Assembly: GCF_963675165.1 (NCBI RefSeq)
Contig: NC_087381.1
Coordinates: 620,001-684,000, forward strand
Direction of reading: 5' to 3'
DNA from: Halichondria panicea
Taxonomy: Eukaryota > Porifera > Demospongiae > Suberitida > Halichondriidae
DNA: 64,000 nt
Shown: piece after piece, positions 49,987 to 63,300 of the stretch
Position numbering within the stretch: position 1 is the first letter of the stretch
Layout of the letters: every line of letters starts with the position of its first letter
Made by a program: the position numbers and the translations under genes
The notes under the pieces: model-generated
Told to the model about the DNA's origin: nothing
The model's input: the letters and a program-made list of their open reading frames with translations, nothing else
The model's database searches: none

Positions 49987-51140
49987 ATGGAAGCAATCTT
50001 CAACTCCGATAGGGTTAGCAGGACACTCAATGAGTCTGCTCTCTGAGTTCCTCGACAAAGAAGCTCGTCCACCCATGTCCGAGTGGTTGATGATGTAGGT
50101 TGAGAGAATCTATGGAAAGGATGATTATTCCAAATATTGCACAAACTAGAGTTCGAGGAGTGTACAAACTGTATACAATAAAATATGTGATCCGATGTCA
50201 AGTCAGTATAAGTAGTACTCAAGGACGAGCCGATATAATACACACTCACCCTAGCGTTCCAACTGTTCCGAATCGAGTGTAGGTTGAGAACCCTAGTTGA
50301 CGACAAGCCACACTGCATGGCATCATTTACACCAAAGTTGCCCTGACACACTGTCCCCCATTGTCCATTGTAATAGACCTCCAGTCTGCCAGAGGAGCCT
50401 CCTGTTCGGCCTGGGTTGTCTACCAGCCTCAGGTCTCCATTTGGGCCTAAAAACAATACAATTCAATAATGATTATTGTATAATTATATATAACTATAAT
50501 ATTATAAGTTCTTACTTGCAGTGCTTGTGCTTGTATAGTACAGATCAATGCCACATCTTCTGAATGGAAGCAATCTTCAAATCCGATAGGGTTAGCAGGA
50601 CACTCAATGAGTCTGCTCTCCGAGTTCCTCGACAAAGAAGCTCGTCCACCCATGTCCGAGTGGTTGATGATGTAGGTTGAGAGAATCTATGGAAAGGATG
50701 ATTATTCCAAATATTGCACAAACTAGAGTTCGAGGAGTGTACAAACTGTATACAATAAAATATGTGATCCGATGTCAAGTCAGTATAAGTAGTACTCAAG
50801 GACGAGCCGATATAATACACACTCACCCTAGCGTTCCAACTGTTCCGAATCGAGTGTAGGTTGAGAACCCTAGTTGACGACAAGCCACACTGCATGGCAT
50901 CATTTACACCAAAGTTGCCCTGACACACTGTCCCCCATTGTCCATTGTAATAGACCTCCAGTCTGCCAGAGGAGCCTCCTGTTCGGCCTGGGTTGTCTAC
51001 CAGCCTCAGGTCTCCATTTGGGCCTAAAAACAATACAATTCAATAATAATTATTGTATAATTATATATAACTATAATATTATAAGTTCTTACTTGCAGTG
51101 CTTGTGCTTGTATAGTACAGATCAATGCCACATCTTCTGA
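49987..51140. repeat. 577-bp tandem duplication inside g9
   Basis: Two near-identical 577-bp units (49987-50563 and 50564-51140) each hold a B end, an intron, an A exon and the next intron. Both carry the same 4-nt and 2-nt frameshift insertions, so the damage came before the copying. Confidence 0.85.
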
Positions 51141-52252
51141 ATGGAAGCAATCTTCAAATCCGATAGGGTTAGCAGGACAATCAATGAGCCTGCTTTCAGT
51201 TCCTAAGCAAACAAGCTCGTCCAGCCATGTCCGAGTGGATGATGATGCAGGTTGGGGGAAACTATAGGGGGGAAATGATTATTAACCAGAAGTATACATG
51301 CATGCATGCAGGAAGTTAAAGACTAGCAGGAAGAAACTATATACGGTACACCTAATTACAGGCAATGAGGCATATAGGAGGCATTTTTAATAGCTCTGGC
51401 AATATATAAATATAGCTTCTGTAGCTTAGCCAACTATATGTATGTAAGAATATGTATATGTGTATGTATAATTATGTATGTAAGAACGCCTCCTGTGGAT
51501 TAACGTTACTATAATTATATATAAATTTACATGTATACACATTTTCGCTAGAGCCTTCAGCAGAAATTTTCGTGGGTTCTAATATTCATGTTTTAATGCC
51601 AGGAACCACACCCACCAATACCTTTGCATGTGAAATACTTGGTGTGTGGGAATTTATCCCAGTTTTAATTTTCGCATCAAAATTATTTGCCCTCGAAAAA
51701 CGCAAAATTTTGCATATCACGAAAATTTCCAGCTGTGTGATATTATAATAATTATGGTTGGTTGACAAATCTAAATAAAATTATAGTTATAGGAGGAAAC
51801 GATTCATGAAAATTATTGCATAATTATAAACTGTATAGAAATTAGCTATTGAGATTTCATTGAAACTGGACACAAACTGTACAATAAGTATACGTGTTTT
51901 GTGGATGATTTGATGGTGAGTCATGAAAGGCTATTTTCTGGTGAGCTTACACACTCACCCTAGCGCTCCAACTGTTCCGTATCGACTGTAGGTTGAGAAC
52001 CCTAGTTGACAACAAGCCACACTGGCATCATTTGGACTGAAGTTGTCCTGACACACTGTCCCCCATTGTCCATCACTGTAATAGACCTCCAGTCTGCCAG
52101 AGGAGCCCCCTGTTTGGCTTGAGCTGCCTACCAGCCTCAGACCTCCACTTGAAGGACCTAAATAGACAATTCATTATAATAGTTGAATATGCTATATGGC
52201 TAATTGGAGTGTAGGAATGCTATTAGCAATTTAATACTCATCTATTCTTACC

Positions 52253-52386
52253 CAGAGGAGGTACAACAGGCGCGGTGCAGCTCAGGCAATTAGCCTTTGA
52301 TTGAACAATAATTATCCGCCCACGCCGTATGTTTTTGCTGAGAGTATAGTAATCAAAGGCTAATTGCGCCTGTCGTACCTCCTCTG
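52253..52386. mobile_element. 134-bp MITE inserted at a splice donor, 9-bp TSD
   Basis: The ends are CAGAGGAGGTAC...GCCTTTGATT and its complement. ATTCTTACC is perfectly duplicated at 52244-52252 and 52387-52395. A 9-bp duplication suggests a Mutator-like origin. The duplicated 9-mer contains the donor of the adjacent orphan B exon, so two donors now exist. Confidence 0.8.
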
Positions 52387-52841
52387 ATTCTTACCTGTAG
52401 TACTTCCAGGGCAGATCAAGGCCACATCTTCTGAATGTCTGCAATCTTCAACTCCGATAGAGTTAGCAGGACAATATTATTAATGAGTCTGCTCTCAGTT
52501 CCTGAACAACGAAGCTCATCCAGCCATGTCGGAGTGGATGATGAAGCTTGGGAGAAACTATAGGGGGAATGATCATGTTAACACGTTAATTCTTGCACCA
52601 GCTATAATTATTATTCCATGCTGTATGATTGATGAAGGGTTGAAAAAACTATATATAATTATAGAGCTAGGAGGAAATAATTATGATTATAATTATGATG
52701 ATTTTTGCATATATAGCTGTATATATAGAAATTTGCATTCCATTGAAATTGTACAAATTGCATGTTTGTAAAGATGCATGATGATTCGATGGCAAGTCCG
52801 CATCATGAATTATAGTGATGAGTTTACACACTCACCCTATG

Positions 52842-53252
52842 GCCATTATTTCTCTAATTATCCAATGAAATATTGAAATTACTTTTTTCTTGTTCTTTGT
52901 TACCTCTAAGCACATGGTTGGCTGAATTGTTGTGTAAATTCATTGATGACGGTATCAATTTATAATGACATTCATAGTAATGAATAATGATATTACTTCT
53001 CACATCCGCTTATAATTTACTGGAGTCTCTGACGGGAAAAACTACAGTCTCATTTGGAGCGGCCTAACTAGAGAAAGAAGCTTTAGTTTCTTATCCACGA
53101 ATCAAAATCCAAGAGAAAGTGGCTATAGAAGCCTATAGAAGCTGTTAGCTTTCGTCGCATTGCAACCGTTGAGCAGTTACAGCTGGAACAGACACGACAC
53201 ACACACAGTCAGCTTTACCGTATCCCTCGTGCGGCTACGCCTCGAGGCATAA
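52842..53252. repeat. repeat patch replacing the g9 N-terminal A exon
   Basis: A normal donor lead-in (ACACACTCACCCTA) stops at 52841. A probable Harbinger-like MITE end (CATTTGGAGCGGCC, 53055-53068) and an inverted family A fragment (about 53075-53252) follow. The expected A-exon sequence is missing. Confidence 0.6.
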
Positions 53253-53852
53253 TAAATGGATGTGTGAAAAAATGGCTTATAGGGAAAATCGGTGACATGT
53301 TTTGTACTTTGTAGGGATGTACTTTTTACTATACTGTATACATATCTACTATCTAAGAGATATTCGTTACTATAGATAAACATGTACGCATTTATTTATC
53401 AGACCAACGGTATATGCATGTACACAGAACTGAGCACATTCCAGCTAGTGTATAGCACCAGTAATACAATCAATCTTTCATTTGTTCTTTCTTTTAAAGC
53501 TGCTCATGCATGAGATGTACTAATCTGAATGCTGTAGCTATTAGATACCTAAAAAACGACAACAAAACCAGTCTGTAACAGTAAACAAATTATTATAACA
53601 GCTATATAGAATAAACAGATCTCGCTTAATTCATATACCTCAGGCTGTCTATAATTGAGTTTTCTAGCACAAACAATCATGCATGCACACAATCCTCATA
53701 CAGAGTAGAAACATCATTGGAGGAAATTATCAGCCAGCTCACCTCCAACAGCCCAAACCAGGCTCAGGAGAGTAATTGACTTCCACAGCAAGCAATTCAT
53801 TATTGGCATTAATGTTTCTTGCAATTCAGTTATCAAAATGAAAGCAGCACAA

Positions 53853-54003
53853 CTTTTATACACCTCTCCAAAGTAACCATGCATGTGCAGCTAGGATGTG
53901 GGTACGGGTATGACTGGTGCATGGGATCAACCATGTGACACTGTGTGCTTAGTACTGAACTTATAGGATGTGTTGATGTTAATTAGGTCATAGGTCACTA
54001 ACC
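53853..54003 (-). promoter_or_regulatory. g9 promoter: TATA box and AGGTCA direct repeat
   Basis: TGTATAAAAG is at about 53853-53861. TTAGGTCATAGGTCACTAACC covers about 53983-54003, two AGGTCA half-sites with a 1-bp gap. Confidence 0.65.
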
Positions 54004-54837
54004 TTTATTCTTAGCACTATTTAATTAAACCCTTGTACTTGTATCAAGAGTACTTATGTACTCTTGCATGTCCTGTTCATATCCTGTTGGGTCATTCCCC
54101 ATACACATGTACACTAGATCTAGTTGTGCAATCCCTTCACGATTTCACCCTTATACTGATTATAAACAAACTGTGCCTATTATTTTTATATAATTCGGTC
54201 TTGCTGCAAACTGATGAATTAAGATAAGGCTAGTAGGCTAACTGTATCAGTACACTGTAAAAAACATGATGTGTGAAAGTGGCAAATGTCAGTTTTTTGC
54301 CTGATATTTGCCACAATATACACAATAATTATAAGTTTGATCATGTATAATGTTACCTCAAATGTGCAATAAGGCCACTTAAACTAGTTTCCTATCCCCT
54401 TTGAGCAGTAACATAATAAGATATGAGTTTTTGTGGTGTCTGTGGTTTATTAGTTGACGAGTGATGACGAATCCAATATTAATGATCCAACAACAACAAT
54501 TTCATCATTTTCTGATAGCATAGAAAGAGACCTATCAAACAGAAGAATGACAGTTTCCAGCTAAATACCATGCAAGCATGCATGGATTATGTCCAAGGCC
54601 TAATGGCTAAGTATGGCCCCTACAGCTACCTGCATGTATGCATGTGCATGCAATGACATCCAGCAGGTTTGGGACAAAATTTTGATTGTATAAAAATAAC
54701 AGAATTGAAGAATATTCGGGCTATGAAAATCCAGCAGGTTTGTGACAGAATTTTGATTGTATAAAAAATAACAGAATTGAAGAATATTCAGGCTATGAAA
54801 ATGAGCTATATATGAGACATCAAAGTACCCATTATAG
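54004..54837. other. intergenic region g9/g10
   Basis: The shared 3' flank lies from about 54460. A 60-bp segment ending in GGCTATGAAAAT is tandemly repeated at about 54660-54800. No gene seen. Confidence 0.55.
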
Positions 54838-57800
54838 TTATCCCGGATATGGTGGAGGGGCTTCTCCGCCAGAAAAATACAGTGGAGAACTGTAGAGGCT
54901 TTTCAGTGGGGTGCTGAGCTGAGCAGGGGGTGGTTTTGCAGTGGGGTACGGGGCTGAGGGTGGTTCTCTGGTGAAATAAGGAGCTGGGGATTGCTGAGAG
55001 TACGCAGCTGGGGGTTGTTGAGGATAGGACGTGCGGTGCAGGGAGGAAGCGGCGTATTGTCCAGTTGGTTGAAGCCAGGGGGATTGATTCGAGTTTGAGG
55101 ATCTTTGGTTCATGGAGTAGGCTGTATTTTGTGTATTTGTGACGGTTGCGGCTGTCGAGGTAGTGTTAGTGTTTAGAGTCCTGGGTGAGGGGCGATTTAG
55201 GCGACGCCTTCTTATGATAACACAGAACAATATGATAATCACAACCACAAAGATGATGATGATAACAGGAACAGCGACTCCAATACCGATAGATACACTG
55301 GACACCGATGCTGCATAAAAATATATTATTATAGTATGTCTGTGTCGATAATTTGTATCCAGTTTTCAGTGTCATTGCACTAAATTCCGAGCTAAAAGAC
55401 CTTAGCCATGCACACTAATTGATACTACTATTAACTTACATTCAGTACAGATCAAGGCAATAGTTTCAAAACGGGTGCAATCTTCAACTCCGATAGTGTT
55501 AGGACACTCAATGAGTCTACTCTCAGTTCCTCGACAACGAAGCTCGTCCAGCCATGTCCGAGTGATTGATGTAGGTGGGTAAAATCTATGAAAAGAAATG
55601 ATTATCACAAATATTGTACAACAGAATGTATACTAACTGTATATATATATACAATGTATATGATGGATGTGATCCGATGTCAAGTTAGTTTATTAGTTAC
55701 AATGATGAGCCACTCACCCTAGTGTTTCAATAACTTTTCCATAACGAGTGTAGCTTGAGAACCCTAGTTGACGACAAGCCACTTTTGCTTCACTCGAGCC
55801 GAAGTTGTCTTCACACACTGCTACTGTCCCCCATTGTTGTCCACTGAAATAGACGTCCAGTCTGCCAGAGGAGCCTCCTGTTTGGCCTGACCTGCCTACT
55901 AGCCTCAGGTCTCCATTTGGGCCTAAAAACAACACAAATAATTGAGATAATAAATTATTGAATATGCTGTATATATAAATTCTTACTTGCAGTGCTTTCA
56001 GTACAGATCAAGGCCACATCTTCTGAATGGACGCAATCTTCATATCCGATAGGGTTAGCAAGGCAATCAGTGAGTCTGCTCTCAGTTCCTAAGCAACGAA
56101 GCTCATCCAGCCATGTCCGAGTGGTTGATGAAGCTGAGGAGAAACTATAGGGGAATACAATAAAGTACATAATTATGGTATATGCCTTTTTCTTCAAGAT
56201 GGATGATTAGATGGCGAGTCATGAAAGGCTATAATAATAATCAACAATCTGATGAGCTTACACACTCACCCTAGCCTTCCAACTGTTTCGTATCGACTGT
56301 AGCTTGAGAACCCTAGTTGACGACAAGCCACTCTGGCATCATTTGGACTAAAGCTGTCCTGACACACTGTCCCCCATTGTCCATTGTAATAGAACTCCAG
56401 TCTACCAGAGGAGCCTCCTGTTTGGCTTGAGTTGCCTACCAGCCTCAGGTCTCCACTTGATTGTCCTTTATAATAATATATGACATGAAAATTAAGAACA
56501 ATGTATGACACACACTGATAATAAAATTAATTATTGTATACACCCTTTTCACTTCACTTGAAATCCAAACCTTATTTGATACTGTATACATCAGATGTAT
56601 GCAGAGAGTAATGTGACTTCCTGTATCTATCACAAGCTTGGAATTTGCACACTGACCGATCCAAGGGTGGGTTTCCAAGCCCATGACAGATACAGGAAGT
56701 CATGTTACTCCCCGCATACATCTGAGGTACAGTATGCCTACGTTCAATACTCTCTTCTCTATCATACTCTTGGTTATACACAGCATTATTCTGCTCATTG
56801 TTAACAGAGTAGGCGTCAGATCTCGCTCAAAATTAATGATAAAAGGCGTAACATTAGAGTATATAGAGCTTGTATATTCATACGCGTACGACATGCAGTC
56901 AGTATAATTATTCTCCACATAACTGTGGTAGCTAAGAATTACACGAACAAAAAACATGCTTTAAAGGAAATGAGGACTGAATGTGCATGTGTGTGTTCTT
57001 GCCACTATAGATGAATTAATCAATTTACGCACTCAGGAAACACGATAATTATGCCATACTTTTTCCCAAAAAGGAAATGCCATGCATACTTTTTATAATT
57101 ATGGTGTATACACAGAATTTCCCTGAGTGTGTTCTGCATGTAAGTTTTCAGAAGCCTTTTCAGCCTGAATGCTAATGCATGACACAAACATAACAAGATG
57201 GCAACAAGACTGGTACAGGATTCTAAAGTTACTTCAGGAGAACGTTGATTCTCTTTTCAAATACCTGTCTTATTAGCAGAATCGATCATGCACACATTAT
57301 AAGAGTATAAGAGTAATACGTTTACAAGATGGTAGCAATCGTGAACTAGTTTATATAGTGACAGCATTAATTAAACCTTCATAATAGTTACCAAAAGACA
57401 GAGCTGTATTCTCATACATGTACGTGTTTGTTACTGTCTAAGGGAATCAATTCTTAATAAGTGGATGTGTGAAAAATGGCTTATAGTGAAAATCGGTGAC
57501 AGGTTTTGTACTTTGTAGGGATGTACTTTTTACTAGCTATACTGTAATTATAGCGTTAATCAACTATATAGCTAAGTTACTATAATAGATAAACATGTAT
57601 ACTCGTTATCAGACCGACGGTATACAGGGACGTAACTAGAAATTTTACGAGAAGGAGGCAATCAGGGCACTGTTGTTTAAAAGGAAACCACACACACTAA
57701 TTATTGCTATAGAAGCGCATGCAAATGGCAATAACCACTATTTACCTGTTCTTCTTTTCTTTTCTTCAACAACAAGACTGTGATAGAGCTCATTTCTGCT

Positions 57801-58381
57801 CATTCTATATACCTAGATAGCTAGTTATCCAGAAGTTAGCTAGCCAGAGCTATTAAGAGCTAGTGATGTGTGTCAAGTGTCACTTGAAGTTCAATAGTAC
57901 AGGAGGCGAGGGCCTCCTCTGCCTCATTGCTATAGTTACGCTCCTGGTATATGCATGCACAAATGCAGAACTTAGCACATTCCAGCTAGTGTATAGCACT
58001 ATAGTAATACAATCAATCTTTTCATTTGATCCTGGTCATCAGTTTTTAGTCTATATATATAGTCTACAACCGTTCCTTCTTAGCTGCCATGGCATGCATG
58101 ACACTCATAATTAATGCTGTGTAGCTATTACCGCAAGACGAACAAAAACAGTCTGTAACAGTAAACAAAATTATTATAACAGCTATATAGAATAAACAGA
58201 TCTCGCTTAATTCATATACCTCAGGCTGTCTATAATTGAGTTTGCTAGCAGAAACAATCATGCATGCACACAATCCTCATACAGAGTAGAAACATCATTG
58301 GAGGAAATTATTAGCCAGCTCACCTCCAACAGCCCAAACCAGGCTCAGGAGAGTAATTGACTTCCACAGTAAGCAACTCAT
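54838..58381 (-). CDS. g10: SRCR receptor, 2 SRCR domains
   Basis: Exons: 58324-58381 (signal), 56270-56465 and 55987-56144 (SRCR1), 55718-55922 and 55440-55585 (SRCR2), 54838-55310 (TM and tail). The total is 1236 nt, 411 aa. SRCR1 has CQD. SRCR2 has extra residues around [11 protein letters not shown] from small in-frame insertions and a shortened B loop ([11 protein letters not shown]). The helix is Ile/Val-rich and followed by [11 protein letters not shown]. The tail is longer than in g4, with added [13 protein letters not shown] sequence, and ends PPPYPG. All phases fit, so it is probably functional. The 1.86 kb first intron carries two transposons. Confidence 0.83.
56588..56728. mobile_element. 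fold-back MITE in g10 intron 1
   Basis: Imperfect arms of about 55 bp (ACATCAGATGTATGC, GTGACTTCCTGTATCT and complements) meet around CCGATCC. No clear duplication was found. Confidence 0.65.
57625..57946. mobile_element. 322-bp MITE with an empty site in g9
   Basis: The ends are CAGGGACGTAACTA and TAGTTACGCTCCTG. GTATA is duplicated at 57620-57624 and 57947-57951. The matching g9 sequence near 53400 reads CGGTATATGCATG without the insert. Confidence 0.85.
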
Positions 58382-58411
58382 TATTAGTAATGCTTCTTGC
58401 AATTCCCACAA

Positions 58412-58504
58412 CTTTTATACACCTTTTGGGTTCATCCACGTGACTGTGTGTGTGTGTGTAGTACTGAACCTAGGACGTGTTGATGTTAGGTCATAGGTCA
58501 CTAC
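58412..58504 (-). promoter_or_regulatory. g10 promoter: TATA box and AGGTCA direct repeat
   Basis: TGTATAAAAG is at about 58412-58420. GTTAGGTCATAGGTCACTAC at 58485-58504 has two AGGTCA half-sites spaced by one base, as at g9. Confidence 0.68.
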
Positions 58505-58672
58505 GCTCTGTGTATAAGAGTATGTACTTCAGTCTGCTTATGCATGTGTATAGAGTGTGAATTACGCTTTGAATATCTTCTTTATGTCCTGTTCACGTCC
58601 TGTTGGGTCATTCCCCACACTATGTTGCGCAATCCCTTCACAATTTCACCCTTTACAAACTAATTATGCCTC

Positions 58673-59572
58673 GAGGCGTAGTCGCAGGAGGGATACGGTA
58701 AAGCCAAAGCGACTAAATACAGGAATACTCCAAAGTACTTTGACCTCTAGAATAAATAAATTCTGTGCATGCGCATACAATTTAAAACTGTGTACAGGCG
58801 GCTGGCTCTGTCTTATAGCTTCACTCCGGTAAAGCTGGCTGTGTCTGTGTGTATTCCAGCAGTAACTGCTCAACGGTTGCAATGCGACGAAAACTAACTG
58901 CTTCTATAGGCTTCTAGCCACGTTCTCTTGGATTTTGATTCGTGGATTAGCAAACTAAAGCTTCTTTCTCGAGTTATGGCTAGTTTGACTCACATTGAAG
59001 GCTGTTGCAGTCTCTTCAGAATCTTTCATAGCATCATCTGTTCGCACAAACTTTCTATTCAACATATGAGTTAGCCTTGCACTAAAGCGCTAGCTTTTTG
59101 TTAGCTACAATACTCAGAAAATATCTGTTAAAACAGCTAGCTAGCATGCAGTAGCCATTTGTGAAATTGATCTCTTTGGACACACCCTTTAATTATTCCT
59201 GTGGATGTAATGCGCATGCGCGCTCATTCCCCATGTGTGAGAAAATAATATCCAAGATCCAGATCCAGATCCTCCTGGCAGAATTATCTTTGTCTTGAGG
59301 GCCTGGTAAGCCACAAAACACTACCATATAACACTATAGATAACAATATGCATGTACACAGGTCTTTTCTTCTTAGATATTATATACACTGAACTACAGA
59401 TCCTGGAAGAATCAATTTTCTTCTTTCTTGAGGTCCTGGTAAGCCACATAATACAATAAAAACAACAATAGATGCATGTAAATAAGTCTTTTCTTCTCAG
59501 TGACTTTATATAGATAAGCTAACTTTAATATAAAATTCATTATAGATAACACTCTAACACTTTTGAGCGAAA
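58673..59572. repeat. dispersed repeat family A, copy 2
   Basis: About 900 bp, same orientation and ends as 3802-4722, with one internal GAGGTCCTGGTAAGCCAC unit fewer. It ends exactly at the TM-exon fossil. Confidence 0.7.
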
Positions 59573-59599
59573 TACCGATACATACACTGGACACCGATG
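59571..59599 (-). pseudogene. fossil start of a TM exon
   Basis: ATACACTGGACACCGATG followed by the acceptor CTGCATAAAA matches the 5' end of the g10 TM exon (55282-55318). The rest of the exon is cut off by repeat family A. It is a relic of a further receptor gene between g10 and g11. Confidence 0.75.
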
Positions 59600-60300
59600 C
59601 TGCATAAAAAAATATATAGTATGTCTGAAATATGAATATGATTATAGAAATATCACTATAGGTTAAATTTTGCTATGAGATTTAGCTACTATGGAATGTA
59701 CTGAATCCCCTGAAGTGTAAGTGCGATTAAAATTACAGGGCTAATATGACGTTGAGCAATCTGATAGAGAGACGAGTGACATATAGGCAGTTTGCCAGTC
59801 TAATATACACCCACCATAGCTTCGCCCTTCCTCGGAGGTTTACTGCCATAAATTCTGATCAGTGTAGATGGACAATTGCAATGTAATACCGGTATAACAG
59901 TTGTTCTTATTATATATTAGGCTTGCAGTATGATCACCCGTTAACTCAATATTGAGTCATAAACTCGTGCACCATGTGTGATAATACTGTCAGTGAGCTA
60001 TATAGTAGCCAGCCAAGCAGATCTTGTTATCTTTTAGGCATTGCATGGGCGTATAATTATGCATGTGAGTGGGTGTACGTGAGAGCTTATCCTTTATTTA
60101 TTATGATAAAACGATCCAAACCTTTCACAATTATGCTGTGAAGCAGAATCCCGAGGGAATTAATACATATACAACTGCCCGAGGGTAAACATCTGATAGC
60201 TATCACTATCATTTGTCGTAATTAAATCACTAACATACGTCAATTTGTCTAAAGTTCAATACTTTCAGTTAATACTACTTGATGGGAGGTACCCATATAC
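59600..60300. other. intergenic region g10/g11
   Basis: From about 59815 it matches the 3' flank of g8 (38463-38940). No gene seen. Confidence 0.6.
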
Positions 60301-63300
60301 TTAGCCCGGGTATGCAGGAGGTGCTCCTCCACCAGACAAGTACTGAGCAGGGGATGGTTGTTCAGCAGAGTATTGAGCAGGGGGTGGTTGTCCAGTGGGG
60401 TAGGGTTCCTGAGGGTAGGACGTGGGATACATGTACGAGGGATCAGTATATTGTCCAGTCGAGTAGGGGGAAAGTTCTGGTAGAGACGCATACACACCAT
60501 CTTGAGGGAGTTGCATGGGATACGCTGTATCTTGTGTATTTGCAGCTTTCAAAGTAGTGTTATTGACTACGGGAGTCAGGAGTTGGAGGTGAGCCAGACG
60601 ACGTCTTCTCTTTATGAAAACACAGACCAAGACAACAATCACAACTATGATGATGATGATGATGACGATAGGAACGGTCACGCCAACACTGATGATTGGT
60701 ATGTTGATGGACGATGAGGAAGTAGGTACTGTATAATTATTGTAAATGTCAGGTAATTTGGTGTCACTAAAATCATTAATTTTGTATTTCAGGTAAATAT
60801 ATAGATATTATTACGTCAATCAATTCTGAGCTATGTAGCATATTGTATGTCTCAGCGAACATTAATTTACTTGTAGCATAATTATATAGATTGACAACTC
60901 TTACCTGTTACAGTAGAACTGCACACCACGCCCACGTCTTGTGTGTGGGTGCAATCTTCAACTCCGATAGTGTTAGCAGGGCAATTAATGAGTCTGCTCT
61001 CTGTTCCTAAGCAACGAAGCTCGTCCAGCCATGTTGGAGAGTCCGATAAGATTTCATTGAAACTGCACAAGATGCATGTGGGTGATTCAATGGTAGGTCT
61101 GAAAGGCTAGTATACAATTTACTCAATGATGAGCTTATAACACATGCACCCACCTTAGTGTTCCAACTGTTCCGTATCGAGTGTAGGTTGAGAACCCTAG
61201 TTGACGACAAGCCACTCTGGCATCATTTGGACTAAAGCTGTCGTTACACACTGTCCCCCATTGTCCATTGTAATAGAACTCCAGTCTGCCAGAGGAGCCT
61301 CCTGTTCCACCTGAGTTGTCTACCAGCCTCAGGTCTCCATCTGAAAGGAAAATATATACCACAAATCATTACTAATTTACGCTGGCTACAATGTCAATAA
61401 TAATGTAGGAGCTCGATCATTAGACTATATAATTATCAATGTTGCCCTATTTGTATAATTATATACTCAGTCGTCTATTACTTACTTGCAGTACAGACCA
61501 AGCCCACGTCTTGTGAATGGGTGCAATCTTCAACTCCGATAGTGTTAGCAGGACAATTAATGAGTCTGCTCTCCCTTCCTAAGCAAAGAAGCTCGTCTAA
61601 CCATGTTGGAGAGTCCGATGAAATTTCATTGAAACTGTACAATAAGGTAAATTTTCAAGATTGATGCAAGGGAATCAAGTATATAGAAACTGGCTATAAT
61701 TTAACAAAATCATGCATGCACTAATATTAATGATGATCTGATAAGCTTATACACACTCACCCTAGCCTTCCAACTGTTCCGTATCGAGTGTAGGTTGAGA
61801 ACCCTAGTTGACGACAAGCCACTCTTGCATCATTTAGACTGAAGCTGTCATCACACACTGTCCCCCATTGTCCATTGTAATAGAACTCCAGTCTGCCAGA
61901 GGAGACTCCTGTTCCACCTGAGTTGTCTACCAGCCTCAGGTCTCCATCTGAAGGAAATACAGTGAATTTAGACTTCATGCTAGCTATAATTGCTATAATA
62001 ATAGCTATAACATCATGATTTTCTTATTTGGGAATAAAACAGTATATACCTCTAGCCAATTAGATGGCAGGATTTAAAGCTGACATGTATTGATATGATT
62101 ATGCATGTATGAACATAATACCATGGACAACTATATGTAGCTGCATGCCCCTTATTAGTACAACCAGTAGGTTGTACATAGGGTTGACAGTGCAGTTGTG
62201 TGTGTTTTCAATTATTGCACAAATTTTGATATATACAGAGTATATATATATACAAACTAGAAATGCATGTGCACGAGAATAGTCTCTATATATAATTTGT
62301 GTTGAGTTCGACCTTCATAAAGTTGTCATAACTTTGTCATACTTCACTGAAATTTCTGATTCCCTGTTAAAAAGCCCTTCTATATCTATATGCTGTAGAG
62401 CTGGTAAGCCGGGGCCGAACTAGACTTTAGTAAAATTAGCGTATGTGGATGTCTCATAATTATTGGTTTGAACTCTCATGCACTGCATGCAGTTATATAC
62501 AGAGCTATAGTGCACTGCATGAATGGCTACAGATGATATTGAATGATAATGAATAACAAATTTAGTGCAATTATTGCACACTTAATTGTGCAATAATTAT
62601 AACTAAAGTACATGCAGTCACTGCATTTGATGAATTTCATTGGCTGTAGGCCACATGATCAGTATTAAATTTTCAACGCACTTGTAGTACAGACCAAGGC
62701 CACATCTTGTGTGTGGGTACAATCTTCAACTCCGATAGTGTTAGCAGGACACTCAATGAGTGCTCTCTCAGTTCCTGAGCAACGAAGCTCATCCAGCCAT
62801 GTCCGACTGGAATTTGAAGACTGGGGGAAACTATTAAATGTAGGAAGTGATTATCCTAATCTTAGATCCCACTTGTGTGTGTTTAACAGGGAATTATGAG
62901 CCATAATCTCATTCGGTATCTATGGTTATAGTGTCCCTCATCCCTCGGGCAAAGCCCTCGTGATATGGGACACTAGATACCTCATGCCCATGTACTATCT
63001 ATAACATAATAAAATTGGAAGAATACTATATAAATATGGATTCATGCATGCACCGGGCTAGAGTATAATTATCATAAAAGTGTACACTCACCCTAATGTT
63101 CCTACTCTTCCAAACTTAGTATAGTCTTCGTACCCCAGCTGACGACAAGCCACTCTTGCATCGTTTGGACTGAAGCTGTCATCACACACTGTTCCCCATT
63201 GATCATCATGAAACAAATCCAGTCTACCAGCGGATGGTATCCCACTGGTAGTAGCATTCACTAGTCTCAAAACTCCATCTAAATTAAGATATGAATTATA

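Larger units (their letters stand above)
48287..53800 (-). pseudogene. g9: multi-SRCR receptor with frameshifts and a tandemly copied cassette
   Basis: Parts: signal 53743-53800; orphan B 52395-52557; A 51959-52157 (intact); B 51093-51261; A 50827-51023; B 50516-50686; A 50250-50446; B 49956-50109; TM and tail to 48771. Lesions: the A exons at 50250 and 50827 are 197 nt (4-nt insertion near the ACRQLG codons). The B exons at 49956 and 50516 carry a 2-nt insertion in the Glu-Ser-Arg codons. The orphan B has a 5-nt gain and no A partner, because its A exon is replaced by repeat sequence at 52842. The tail lost 10 nt after the MNQ codons, so it frameshifts past the PPPYPG end to a stop at 48287. 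TATA box and signal exon look intact. Confidence 0.75.

Noticed and set aside
49987..51140. Regular direct repeats that might suggest a CRISPR-like array
   Set aside because: The repeats are SRCR exon cassettes of 577 bp in an animal gene, without short spacers.
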